From Chitinophaga filiformis (GTDB taxonomy: Bacteria; Bacteroidota; Bacteroidia; Chitinophagales; Chitinophagaceae): a stretch of DNA of 64,000 bases. Below the pieces are notes generated by a model. It was not told the DNA's origin and searched no databases. It saw only the letters and a list, made by a program, of their open reading frames with translations. Shown in pieces: positions 46,287 to 54,770 of this stretch (positions within the stretch are counted from its first letter, which is position 1; each line of letters opens with the position of its first letter). Both the position numbers and the translations under genes were made by a program. Where the stretch lies: positions 252,019 to 316,018 of the forward strand of contig NZ_FNBN01000008.1 in NCBI RefSeq assembly GCF_900102545.1, written 5' to 3'.

Positions 46287-48824
46287 ATGGGCAAGGGCGA
46301 ACATATTATCCGCAAGTGGACGTTTGATGTGCAGTATACCGATAAGGATAATGCCAGGACTTTACAGGATAAATTCAGCAGCCTGTTCAACCTCCATTTA
46401 TCTGCAGCAGCAGAAACAGTGATAGATAGAGTACTATCACCCGCAGAGAGTGTCTGGATATCAGCCTTAGAGATAGACCTGGGCACTTTACCTTACACCA
46501 ATTTTGAACAGGATATTCTCCGCTTGTTGCCCGAGGCGCTGGAAAAGGCATTACGCGAACGTATCGCTAAAGTAGACCAGCAGCAGGCTACCGGAGAAGG
46601 TGGATTACATTTCCATACGGAGGAAGACCGTTACTATGCGATTGTAGCACATTACCTGCGTACCGGCAGCATGCCCTGGTGGATACTTCCGGAAGAGGGA
46701 GGAGAACTGGAAACGATGTTGCTGACACTGATAGCAGACAATCCTGCCCGTTTTGCATCCTTCATCACCAACATAGCCCAGCAGGATTATATCCTGAAAA
46801 GAATTGCCTGGCATTTTTCGCGGAATGTGGTGCAGCAGATCATCACCTCACTGGAAGAGGCACAGGCAACTTTCATTCTCGGTTATATTACCGGGGTGAT
46901 TACCCTGCATAACCGGCAGCCACTGGTACAAAATGCCCAGAGTGAATTTGAGCGGGCGGTATGGCTGTTTGTACTCACCTACCTGGTGACTGACAATAGT
47001 GGTCAGTTCAACAGGAAACAGTTCATCCGCCGTAACCTGGAAAGACTGGCGCGGCACTTCAACGTTGACTACTTTCACTTGTTATATATTTTCCGTAAGG
47101 CGATAGACACTTATCGCCAATATATCCCTTCCGATTCTTTCGTCACCTTCATACAGGTATTGTATGAAGAGAGTGAGGCAGCGGGCCTGCATTCACAAGG
47201 CGGGCAGTCGCTGGTCGTGATGCCACATGATGCCTACGAGAATGTAGTCGCCCCCCGTTTACTGCCATTGCCGGGAGGGATACATACAGATCTGCCCCTG
47301 CCTTTGTTGTGGATCAACTATGATACGATCATCAATAAGGAAGACCGGGAAGAGGTATGGGAACAGGCGGTTGTGTTGTTCCGCGCGTTTATTACGGGCC
47401 AGCCTTTGCCAATCTGGTTCAGTAGGTTACAAACTGGTCGACAGGATGTGCTCCTGAAACAGGCAGTGATCCTGTTGTTCAGGAAACGTCCTTTAGTGCT
47501 GGCGTCCATGTGGGAGCATCCGGTACACAAGCTCCAGGCCAGGCTGGAAGTACATCGTTTATTTGACAGACCGGTCACACCGCTGGAAGAGAACATCCGT
47601 AAACAACTGCAGGTATATGTCGAACAGGATGCCCTGCAATTCCTGCAGCAGGCATTACCGCATACCTTCATCCAACACCGGGATAGCTTCAGAGAGATAT
47701 GGCTGCAATACCAGCAGCGTTCCCATACAGAGCGGTTAGCATTCTATAGGAACGTATTGGCGCCTGTTGCCGTATTGCAACAGGTAGCATTACACACAAC
47801 AGAGGATGATTTCTGGCATATGATGCGTGATGCATTGCCCTTGTTGTGGGGTAACCATACCATTACCGCATTGAAAGAGTGGCAGGGTTTGATGGAAACA
47901 CTGCTGACAGACAACCTGGAGCGCGAGCGTATCCGTTTGCTGTTCCGCCGTTTCAACCTCTTATGGTTGTCGGGCAAGATACAGGTCAATAACAGCGACG
48001 ACTATATTAATCATCTGGCGAGATATATTGGCAGCTATGATGAAACCACCATGCATAAACTGCTGAAGGCGATTGTCAGTTTTGATATGGGGTCGGTATC
48101 TTCATTTACACAGATCCGCGCGGCAGTGCCTGTGTTACAACAGGCTACAGCAGCTATGTTAAAAACAAGTACAACGCAGGCAGTCACCACTCCGGAAGAA
48201 CAACAGGCGTTGGTACCTGCCCGTCGGCAACAGGAAATAACTGAACCTGTTGTGCCCGAAGAAAGACCTTACGAAAGCCTGTTTGGCAGAAAGCAGCCAA
48301 TTGCGGGATCGCCGGAGCAGGCGGTGACCGTAAAGAATGCGGGGCTTGTATTACTGCATCCGTTCTTCCATACTTATTTCTCCCGCCTGGAACTGTTATC
48401 GGGAGGTAAGTTTGTAAATGAAATGGCCCGGCATCGGGCTGTCCGCCTCTTACAACTGCTCGTAGACGGTGGTGCAGAGCAGGAGGAGCATGCGCTGTTA
48501 TTGAATAAGGTGATATGTAATATGCCCTGGGAAGAACCGTTGTTGCCCGATATTGTACTAACAGACGCTGAGAAAGAGCTCGCCCGTTCACTGATAGGTG
48601 CTGCCATCCAGCAATGGCCGAAGATGCATAACAGCTCCATAGATGGTTTCAGGGCCTCTTTCCTGCAAAGGGAAGGGCGGCTCTGGCACACGGAAGAAGG
48701 CTGGTTCCTTTATGTAGAGAAACGCAGCTATGATATTATTTTACAGACATTACCCTGGAGTTATGGCATGATGCGATTTGCCTGGCTCCCTAAAATGTTA
48801 TATACTGAATGGACAATCACCTGA
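46287..48824 (+). CDS. eCIS tape measure protein (Afp14/CIS_TMP-like)
   Basis: 845 residues, mostly helical and Gln/Leu rich. The N-terminal motif EHIIRKWTFDVQYTDKDNAR, then ISALEIDLGTLPYTNFEQDI, is characteristic of contractile-injection tape measure proteins in Bacteroidota. A Pro/Glu-rich linker lies at about 615-665. The C-terminal block NAGLVLLHPFFHTYFSRLEL, then NKVICNMPWEEPLLPDIVLT, is also conserved in that family. It should set tube length. It overlaps the ATPase gene by 16 bases. Confidence 0.9.
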   Translation: MGKGEHIIRKWTFDVQYTDKDNARTLQDKFSSLFNLHLSAAAETVIDRVLSPAESVWISALEIDLGTLPYTNFEQDILRLLPEALEKALRERIAKVDQQQATGEGGLHFHTEEDRYYAIVAHYLRTGSMPWWILPEEGGELETMLLTLIADNPARFASFITNIAQQDYILKRIAWHFSRNVVQQIITSLEEAQATFILGYITGVITLHNRQPLVQNAQSEFERAVWLFVLTYLVTDNSGQFNRKQFIRRNLERLARHFNVDYFHLLYIFRKAIDTYRQYIPSDSFVTFIQVLYEESEAAGLHSQGGQSLVVMPHDAYENVVAPRLLPLPGGIHTDLPLPLLWINYDTIINKEDREEVWEQAVVLFRAFITGQPLPIWFSRLQTGRQDVLLKQAVILLFRKRPLVLASMWEHPVHKLQARLEVHRLFDRPVTPLEENIRKQLQVYVEQDALQFLQQALPHTFIQHRDSFREIWLQYQQRSHTERLAFYRNVLAPVAVLQQVALHTTEDDFWHMMRDALPLLWGNHTITALKEWQGLMETLLTDNLERERIRLLFRRFNLLWLSGKIQVNNSDDYINHLARYIGSYDETTMHKLLKAIVSFDMGSVSSFTQIRAAVPVLQQATAAMLKTSTTQAVTTPEEQQALVPARRQQEITEPVVPEERPYESLFGRKQPIAGSPEQAVTVKNAGLVLLHPFFHTYFSRLELLSGGKFVNEMARHRAVRLLQLLVDGGAEQEEHALLLNKVICNMPWEEPLLPDIVLTDAEKELARSLIGAAIQQWPKMHNSSIDGFRASFLQREGRLWHTEEGWFLYVEKRSYDIILQTLPWSYGMMRFAWLPKMLYTEWTIT

Positions 48825-50161
48825 TTGCGGCGAATGCTAAGGCTTTGTATGAGGACCTGCAATGGTTCAATGAGATACTGCAACTGAGAATGAAACAGTA
48901 TTTTGAGCAGGCGCATACCTATGTGGCAGAAGAACCACCCCCGCCGCCGGGAGTAAAGGATGCGGTGTATTCACAGATCGTCAGTCACTACAACATGAGC
49001 ATACCCGAAAGGCTGGTGTTGTTGCTGGCTTTATGTCCGCATATACAACCGCAGCTGCTGGATGTATTCTTCGTGAAGAATAGTACCTATGACCGTGGAT
49101 TCACTGAATTCGGTGGTATGAAAGGCAACCAGCATGGCGGCTTTCTTCCTACAGGAGAAACAGCAGCATTCCTGCTGGCAGCCAATGACCTGCAGCAACG
49201 TTTTCAGTTGTTACAGTTATTCAGTCCGGGTCATTTCTTCGCGCGGCATAATATGCTGAAGCTCGTCTCGGCACATGTAGACGAGCCTTCCATGAGTGGC
49301 GCGTTACAGATCTCTTCGGAGTACCTGAGCTTCTTCACACATGGTACAGCCTATCAACCGCATTACAGCACGCAGTTCCCCGCAAAGCAGATCCGGACAG
49401 ACCTGGACTGGAAAGACCTGGTACTGGATCAGCACATCATGGCCGAAGTGGAAGAGATCCGTACCTGGATAGAACATGGTCCCACACTGATGAAGGAATG
49501 GCAGATGGAAAACAGGATTAAACCTGGTTACAGGGCCCTTTTCTATGGACCTCCGGGAACGGGTAAATCATTTACCGCCTGTCTGCTGGGAAAGACATTC
49601 CACCTGGATGTATACCGTATAGACCTTTCTATGGTGGTATCCAAATATATCGGTGAAACAGAGAAGAACCTGGCCGGCGTATTTGACCAGGCAGCGAATA
49701 AGAACTGGATACTCTTCTTTGATGAAGCAGACGCTTTATTCGGCAAGCGTAGTGCTACCAACTCTTCGCATGACCGTTACGCCAACCAGGAGGTAGCGTA
49801 TCTCTTACAACGAATAGAAGATTTCCCGGGACTGGTCGTGCTTGCTACCAACCTCAAGGCGAATATTGATGAAGCTTTCGGCAGAAGGTTCCAGTCTATG
49901 ATCTATTTCCCTGTACCGGGACCTGCACAACGGCAACGTATCTGGCAGCAGTCCTTTCCCTCACAGGTGCAGCTGGATGCCAATGTGAGCCTGGAAGACA
50001 TTGCGAAGAAGTACGAACTGGCGGGTGGCGCGATTATCAATGTCGTGCAGTATAGTTGTCTGGCGGCGCTGAGTAAGAATAGTAAGACTATTTTACTCAA
50101 AGATATACTGACGGGGATTCGTAAGGAGTTTAATAAGGAAGGGAAGACGCTGAATTTTTAG
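48809..50161 (+). CDS. eCIS AAA+ ATPase (Afp15/Pvc15-like)
   Basis: 450 residues. The N-terminal ~200 residues are family specific (FVKNSTYDRGFTEFGGMKGN). The AAA+ core has Walker A GPPGTGKS (247-254, Lys253), Walker B ILFFDEADALFG (Asp305, Glu306), then ATNLKANIDEAFGRRF with the sensor and arginine finger. In eCIS clusters this ATPase is thought to help assembly or cargo loading in the producing cell. It is the last cluster gene; no strong terminator follows before the next same-strand gene. Confidence 0.95.
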   Translation: MDNHLIAANAKALYEDLQWFNEILQLRMKQYFEQAHTYVAEEPPPPPGVKDAVYSQIVSHYNMSIPERLVLLLALCPHIQPQLLDVFFVKNSTYDRGFTEFGGMKGNQHGGFLPTGETAAFLLAANDLQQRFQLLQLFSPGHFFARHNMLKLVSAHVDEPSMSGALQISSEYLSFFTHGTAYQPHYSTQFPAKQIRTDLDWKDLVLDQHIMAEVEEIRTWIEHGPTLMKEWQMENRIKPGYRALFYGPPGTGKSFTACLLGKTFHLDVYRIDLSMVVSKYIGETEKNLAGVFDQAANKNWILFFDEADALFGKRSATNSSHDRYANQEVAYLLQRIEDFPGLVVLATNLKANIDEAFGRRFQSMIYFPVPGPAQRQRIWQQSFPSQVQLDANVSLEDIAKKYELAGGAIINVVQYSCLAALSKNSKTILLKDILTGIRKEFNKEGKTLNF

Positions 50162-50263
50162 GGTGACTACACTTCCTGGGAAATTTTTTCTACAAAAAAA
50201 TAAGGACCCTTTTAGTATGCACTATGTAATGGCAGGGGCACGCCTTTTGCTTTTGTGTTGGGC

Positions 50264-51877
50264 ATGAGAACGATAAACTTATTGCTGCTGGCTGTGTGCG
50301 GACTGCTCATCTTTTCTTATAGCTGTAATAGCAGGACTGTGGAAAAGCAAAAGGATGAAAAAACTACTTCCGTTACACCCCGAAACACGCAGATCACACC
50401 TGCGAACGCCTACAACGATCTTTTTCTTGACACCAGTGATGTCGCTAATTTCATTACGAAGCAAAAGCTGGATGATACGCTTGCTAACCGTATCCGTAGC
50501 TTTTATAATGCACGCAATTACCAGTATGCCTGGTTTGATAGTCAGGGGTTGAATGAACAGGCCTATGGCTTCCGCAGTCTCTATGATTATAGTGTAGATA
50601 CGAGTGAGAGTAATAAGTCGCTGGAATACCGGCTGAACGCTATGATGACGGGCGATAGCGACTCTGCTGCCTCTCCGCGGGATGCCAATATTGTAAAGAC
50701 GGAGTTGCAATTGACGCAGCGCCTCATCAATTATTACCTGAACATTGGTCCGGATAAAACGGTAGAAGGACTGGAACATGCAGTACCGGCTATGAAGGCA
50801 GAGATCCTGAAAAAGGCGGAAGCTGTTCTTGATGATAAGAATAAAGATGGTCTGAATAATACTTACAGTGCTTTGGTAAAGGCACTGAAACAGTATACAG
50901 ATATTGCGAAGAAAGGAGGATGGGATACCATCACTGTAGAGAAGAAGAAAAGATATAAAAAAGGAGATAGTACTGCCCTTATTGGCTGGGTGAAAAAGCG
51001 TTTACAGATTACAGGCGAATTGGCTGATAAGGACACGACGATTGTATTCAATGATGGACTGGAAAATGCGGTGAGGTTGTTTGAAGGTACCCATGGTCAT
51101 ACGCCGAAGGGTATTATTACAGATACGCTCTTACGTGAGATGAATATGCCGGCCATTCAGCTGGTAGAGCGTATGCTCATCAACCTTGAAAGAATGCGCT
51201 GGGCGCCACCGACACCGGAAGGTCGTCTTATATTGGTAAACATTCCGGAGTTTGCCTTACATGTATGGAATGGTAAGAACAAGGAATTTGATATGCCGGT
51301 AGTGGTGGGTAAGGAAGGTAAAAGCACGACTATGTTCTCCGGTAAGTTGAATCAGATTGTATTCAGTCCTTACTGGAACCTGCCTAACAGCATTGTGCGG
51401 GAGGAAGTATTGCCGGCGATGTCGCGCAATGGCAATTATCTCAGTGAAAAAAACATGGAAGTTGTAGGAGAGAGGAATGGACTGCCTGTTATCAGGCAAT
51501 TGCCCGGGAAGGATAATCCATTAGGAAAGGTAAAGTTCCTGTTTCCTAATAGCTTCAATATTTACTTTCATGATACGAATCAGAAATATTTATTCGAGAA
51601 AGATCAGCGGGCTTTCAGTCACGGTTGTATCCGGTTGGGAGATCCTGTCAGGTTGGCCAACTACCTGTTAGCTGATAATAGCAACTGGACGTCGGAAAGA
51701 ATTGATAGTGCAATGAACAGCGGGAAGGAAAAATATGTTAAGATAAAGGATCCGGTGCCAGTGTTGATCACGTACTACACGGTCTGGGTCGATGAAGGAG
51801 GAATACTGCAATTCAGAGAGGACATTTATGACCATGACGCCTATACAGCCCGGAAGCTCTTTACTGATCCGAGATAA
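50264..51877 (+). CDS. YcbB-type L,D-transpeptidase lipoprotein
   Basis: 537 residues from ATG 50264, which opens a lipoprotein signal (lipobox SYSC). The order is an N-terminal scaffold domain with a short repeat region (FYNARNYQYAWFDSQGLNEQ), a peptidoglycan-binding-like region (about 225-300) and a YkuD catalytic domain (about 320-500). The catalytic Cys455 is in AFSHGCIRLGDPVRLANYL. It would form 3-3 peptidoglycan crosslinks or attach proteins in the periplasm. It is 102 bp after the eCIS ATPase on the same strand, possibly by chance. Confidence 0.92.
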   Translation: MRTINLLLLAVCGLLIFSYSCNSRTVEKQKDEKTTSVTPRNTQITPANAYNDLFLDTSDVANFITKQKLDDTLANRIRSFYNARNYQYAWFDSQGLNEQAYGFRSLYDYSVDTSESNKSLEYRLNAMMTGDSDSAASPRDANIVKTELQLTQRLINYYLNIGPDKTVEGLEHAVPAMKAEILKKAEAVLDDKNKDGLNNTYSALVKALKQYTDIAKKGGWDTITVEKKKRYKKGDSTALIGWVKKRLQITGELADKDTTIVFNDGLENAVRLFEGTHGHTPKGIITDTLLREMNMPAIQLVERMLINLERMRWAPPTPEGRLILVNIPEFALHVWNGKNKEFDMPVVVGKEGKSTTMFSGKLNQIVFSPYWNLPNSIVREEVLPAMSRNGNYLSEKNMEVVGERNGLPVIRQLPGKDNPLGKVKFLFPNSFNIYFHDTNQKYLFEKDQRAFSHGCIRLGDPVRLANYLLADNSNWTSERIDSAMNSGKEKYVKIKDPVPVLITYYTVWVDEGGILQFREDIYDHDAYTARKLFTDPR

Positions 51878-51917
51878 CCGTCACCCTGATCACTAGAACA
51901 TGATATAAAATTCATCC

Positions 51918-52035
51918 CATCCCCCTGGCCCTTTTCGGTACACGCATTATCACCATGCAGAGGCCGGTAATGTTATTGCAGCGTGCAAGCATAGACGCTG
52001 TCATGTGAGTATCTGAAGAGGGGCCAGGGAGGATG
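51918..52035. repeat. Imperfect inverted repeat between convergent genes
   Basis: CATCCCCCTGGCCCTTTTC (51918-51936) pairs imperfectly with GAAGAGGGGCCAGGGAGGATG (52015-52035), leaving a 78-bp centre. It fills the 212-bp gap between two convergent L,D-transpeptidase genes. It may act as a terminator structure or be a palindromic repeat; no U-tract is evident. Confidence 0.5.
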
Positions 52036-52089
52036 AAGATGGTTTGGATCTGATTTGATTATTGGAAAATGGATCTCAGATTCGCATCT

Positions 52090-52836
52090 TTAAGCGACAG
52101 TAGTATCTTTCTCAGCCGCCAACATCTTTGAATTAGCCATGTATGACTTATCAGGACTGTAAAGGAACAGACAGCTGCCATTTTTAATGACCTGGATGAT
52201 CTGTTTGTGTACCTGTTCCGGAATAGCCGGGCAACCCAGGCTACGTCCGATATAACCCTGCAGTTTAGCGATCTTTTCGCTGACATATGCCGCACTATGC
52301 ATCACGATACCTCTGCTCATAGCATTGTCGTTAATGCCTTCTTCCTCGCCTTCCAGGCGCAGGGAATAGCCATGCTGACCTTTGTAGGTATCGCCGGTCA
52401 CATAGAATCCCAGGCTGCTTTTAAAGCTCTCCGGCGCATTGGAAAAAGTAGTGGCCAGTGCAGTACCGGAATTACGGCCATGAGATACGAAAGTGTTGAA
52501 CAACACTGTTTCGTTCTTCAGGTCAATGACGAACAAACGTTTCCTGTTTGACGGCTGACTGAAGTCGGCAATGGTCAACAGGTCAGGATTTTTCAGTTTA
52601 CCCTCTTTCTCCAGCTTTTCCAGACCAGACAGTGCATAATTGAATGCCTCCTCGGAAAGTCCAAGGGAGTCCAGCTTTAATGCTGCAAATAAGGCGGCCT
52701 TACTGTTCAATTTGTTTTCGGCAAGCGGGACTATTTTCGTTTTATGTCCCTCGGTAGGTGCAATGGTAAAGAGAATTCCGGCAAACAGACCGGCGGTAAG
52801 GGCGAACTTGATAAATTTCTTAACAGGTTTCTTCAT
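52090..52836 (-). CDS. YkuD_2-type murein L,D-transpeptidase catalytic domain protein
   Basis: 248 residues. A signal anchor follows the Lys-rich start (MKKPVKKFIKFALTAGLFAG). The catalytic pattern is SRGIVMHSAAYVSEKI and GRSLGCPAIPEQVHKQII with Cys202. This is the compact YkuD_2 family, different from the YcbB type encoded on the other side of the convergent gap. It probably trims or crosslinks peptidoglycan in the periplasm. Confidence 0.9.
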   Translation of the reverse strand: MKKPVKKFIKFALTAGLFAGILFTIAPTEGHKTKIVPLAENKLNSKAALFAALKLDSLGLSEEAFNYALSGLEKLEKEGKLKNPDLLTIADFSQPSNRKRLFVIDLKNETVLFNTFVSHGRNSGTALATTFSNAPESFKSSLGFYVTGDTYKGQHGYSLRLEGEEEGINDNAMSRGIVMHSAAYVSEKIAKLQGYIGRSLGCPAIPEQVHKQIIQVIKNGSCLFLYSPDKSYMANSKMLAAEKDTTVA

Positions 52837-52913
52837 TAACGGAAATGGTTTGGCAATTTAAAAATAAACCGGGCTTATGTGAGTCCGGCTGCGTTTACGT
52901 AAAATGACTAATG

Positions 52914-52921
52914 CAAAATTA
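52914..52921 (-). promoter_or_regulatory. Candidate -7 box of the YkuD_2 gene
   Basis: On the minus strand this reads TAATTTTG, an exact TAnnTTTG match, about 77 bp upstream of the ATG at 52836. No clear -33 element was seen. Confidence 0.45.
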
Positions 52922-53289
52922 ACGCGGAAAATGCTAATAAAATGTGAAGAGGATAATTTAAGCTCTGCAGTAGACTGATCTTTAACAATGTTATGACATT
53001 GCAGGCAGGCGCTGCAAGTAGTTGATACTTAGATAAGTGTACAGCGCGGCTGTATAAACCGACGCTGCCATTCTGACACATCTCGCCCAGATTCCCCTCT
53101 TCCGCAAAGCCATATTAAAGACGTATTAAAGGCATATCAAAGGCATGTATAGTGCATGGTATCGCGGCCCAAAACTGGTCCACGCCGATAGCTGCCAATA
53201 TTACATTGCATAGGTGAGATTTCACTGAATAGTATGCGGGTAGCATGCATAGGCTATGCAATGGTCATCGCTACCTTAACTGGGCGCCA

Positions 53290-53449
53290 GGAAAGGTGCA
53301 GGTGGGAATCCCTGGCCTAAGTTCTTTGAAGCTGATGATACGACTTACCAGGGGTTTAATAATCCCCCAATGCCCAATACGACCTCCTCAAGCTAAACAG
53401 TCAGGAAGCTTCAAAGAACTCAGCCAGGGATCCCACCTGCAACCTTTCC
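53290..53449. repeat. Long imperfect inverted repeat, MITE-like
   Basis: Arms 53290-53332 and 53407-53449 are 43 bp each and pair almost throughout with a few single-base gaps and changes. The left arm begins GGAAAGGTGCAGGTGGGAAT and the right arm ends CCCACCTGCAACCTTTCC. The centre is 74 bp. No target-site duplication is obvious. It could be a non-autonomous mobile element or the gene of a structured RNA. Confidence 0.75.
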
Positions 53450-53667
53450 GATAAGCACCCCAACACCGCAAACCTGAGGCTATGCACGCCGTATTATGCC
53501 GGCCCAACTACAAATAAGACGGAGGCGGAGATTTCCTGTACAAAACTGACGTCATCGCTTGTTCTCTGCTAGTTCTCTCCAGTTCTTAAGTTAAATAGCA
53601 TTAGGGGAGCGAGTTCAAACATGCGGAAGCATTCAACGTAAACCGCCGCCTTAAAGAGCTATAAGAG

Positions 53668-53700
53668 AAAAGCCTGCCAGGAGAGTTCCTAACAGGCTTT
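53668..53700 (-). terminator. Terminator after the agmatine deiminase gene
   Basis: AAAGCCTG and CAGGCTTT arms, extended by AGG/CCT across two mismatches, form a stem that on the minus strand ends in a T-rich stretch. It lies about 20 bp beyond the stop of the agmatine deiminase gene. Confidence 0.7.
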
Positions 53701-53720
53701 AAATGATATTTTTAACCGGT

Positions 53721-54770
53721 TTAAACAGCAGGTTCCTGCTGACTCAGACAGTGAAAGCTGCCCAGCCCCCAGATGATCTCGGTAGAATCAATTCCCACTA
53801 CTTCACGGTCTTTGAAACATTCGGCAATGATCTGCAATGCCTTATCGTCATTTTTACAATTGAATACAGGAACGATCACATGCTTATTGCTGATATAGAA
53901 ATTAGCATATGAGGCCGGCAGGCGCTGATCTTCATAGACCACAGCATCCGGCATCGGGAGTTCTACTATATTCAGCTGTTTGCCATTCAACAGGCGCATC
54001 TGCTGTAACTGACGGAGGTTACCCTGCAGCAGTTCGTAGTTTTCGTCCTGTTTGTTGCTTTCAACAACGGTCAGGACGGTATCTTCATTCACGAAACGGA
54101 TGGTGTCGTCGATATGACCATCGGTATCATCGCCTACAATGCCCTCATCCACCCATAGTACCTGATCCATACCATAGAAATCGTGCAGGTAACCTTCGAT
54201 CTGTTCCCTGTTCAGGTGCGGATTACGGTTCTCATTCAACAGGCAGCAGCAGGAGGTCAGGACAGTGCCTTTACCGTTAAATTCCACAGAACCACCTTCC
54301 ATGATGATTCCGGGGTGGTATACCGGCAGATTGAAGTGTTTGGCAATGCTGGTAGGGATCACATCATCCTTATCGAAAGGAGGATATTTACCGCCCCAGG
54401 CGTTATAGTTCCAGTCTACGATGACCTTTTTCTGTTCAGCAGCCGGGTTGATGAGGAAGGCCGGGCCATGATCGCGGCACCAGGCGTCGTTGGTAGGGTG
54501 AATGAAGAATTCAACCTTATCCATGTTGACACCGGCATTGCGCAGATGACCGGTAGCGAAAGCCTTCATGGTTTCATCATTCACATTGATACGGACCAGT
54601 TCACTTTCCGCCAGGTATTTTACAAACTGGCTGTAGTAAGGATAGATCGTATGGATCTTTCCGGGCCAGCTGGCTTCTTTGTGGGGCCAGCTCAGCCAGG
54701 TAGCGACATGCGGATGGAATTCGGCAGGGAAAAAGTATCCCTGCTGTTTCAGCGTTGGTTGTCCGTTCAT
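53721..54770 (-). CDS. aguA: Agmatine deiminase
   Basis: 349 residues of the porphyromonas-type peptidyl-arginine/agmatine deiminase family. Active-site segments: WCRDHGPAFLINP (Asp, His), the substrate loop EGGSVEFNGKGTVLTSCCC followed by LLNENRNP, DEGIVGDDTDGHIDDTIRFV (His), and the nucleophilic Cys in GSFHCLSQQEPA near the C-terminus. It converts agmatine to N-carbamoylputrescine plus ammonia in the cytoplasm. Its start overlaps the stop of the upstream amidase gene by one base, so the two steps are coupled. Confidence 0.95.
   Translation of the reverse strand: MNGQPTLKQQGYFFPAEFHPHVATWLSWPHKEASWPGKIHTIYPYYSQFVKYLAESELVRINVNDETMKAFATGHLRNAGVNMDKVEFFIHPTNDAWCRDHGPAFLINPAAEQKKVIVDWNYNAWGGKYPPFDKDDVIPTSIAKHFNLPVYHPGIIMEGGSVEFNGKGTVLTSCCCLLNENRNPHLNREQIEGYLHDFYGMDQVLWVDEGIVGDDTDGHIDDTIRFVNEDTVLTVVESNKQDENYELLQGNLRQLQQMRLLNGKQLNIVELPMPDAVVYEDQRLPASYANFYISNKHVIVPVFNCKNDDKALQIIAECFKDREVVGIDSTEIIWGLGSFHCLSQQEPAV

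Larger units (their letters stand above)
52837..53720. other. 884-bp gene-free region
   Basis: No reading frame here looks coding on either strand. It holds a promoter box for the transpeptidase gene at its left end, a 15-bp palindrome TGCATAGGCTATGCA (53246-53260) with related TGCATAG copies at 53207 and, inverted, at 53478, a long inverted repeat at 53290-53449 and a terminator at 53668-53700. It may contain a decayed mobile element or an untranslated RNA. Confidence 0.6.

Noticed and set aside
31666-50161. Type VI secretion system
   Set aside because: Spike, PAAR, gp25, sheath and AAA+ genes are present, but there is no TssJ/L/M membrane complex and no TssB/TssC pair. The ATPase is Afp15-like rather than ClpV-like, and Pvc16, LysM and CIS tape-measure genes point to eCIS.
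31666-50161. Prophage or tailed-phage remnant
   Set aside because: No capsid, portal, terminase, integrase, lysis or attachment sites were seen, and the set matches complete eCIS clusters.
53290-53449. Insertion sequence
   Set aside because: There is no transposase frame between or near the inverted arms and no target duplication; it is listed as a MITE-like repeat only.
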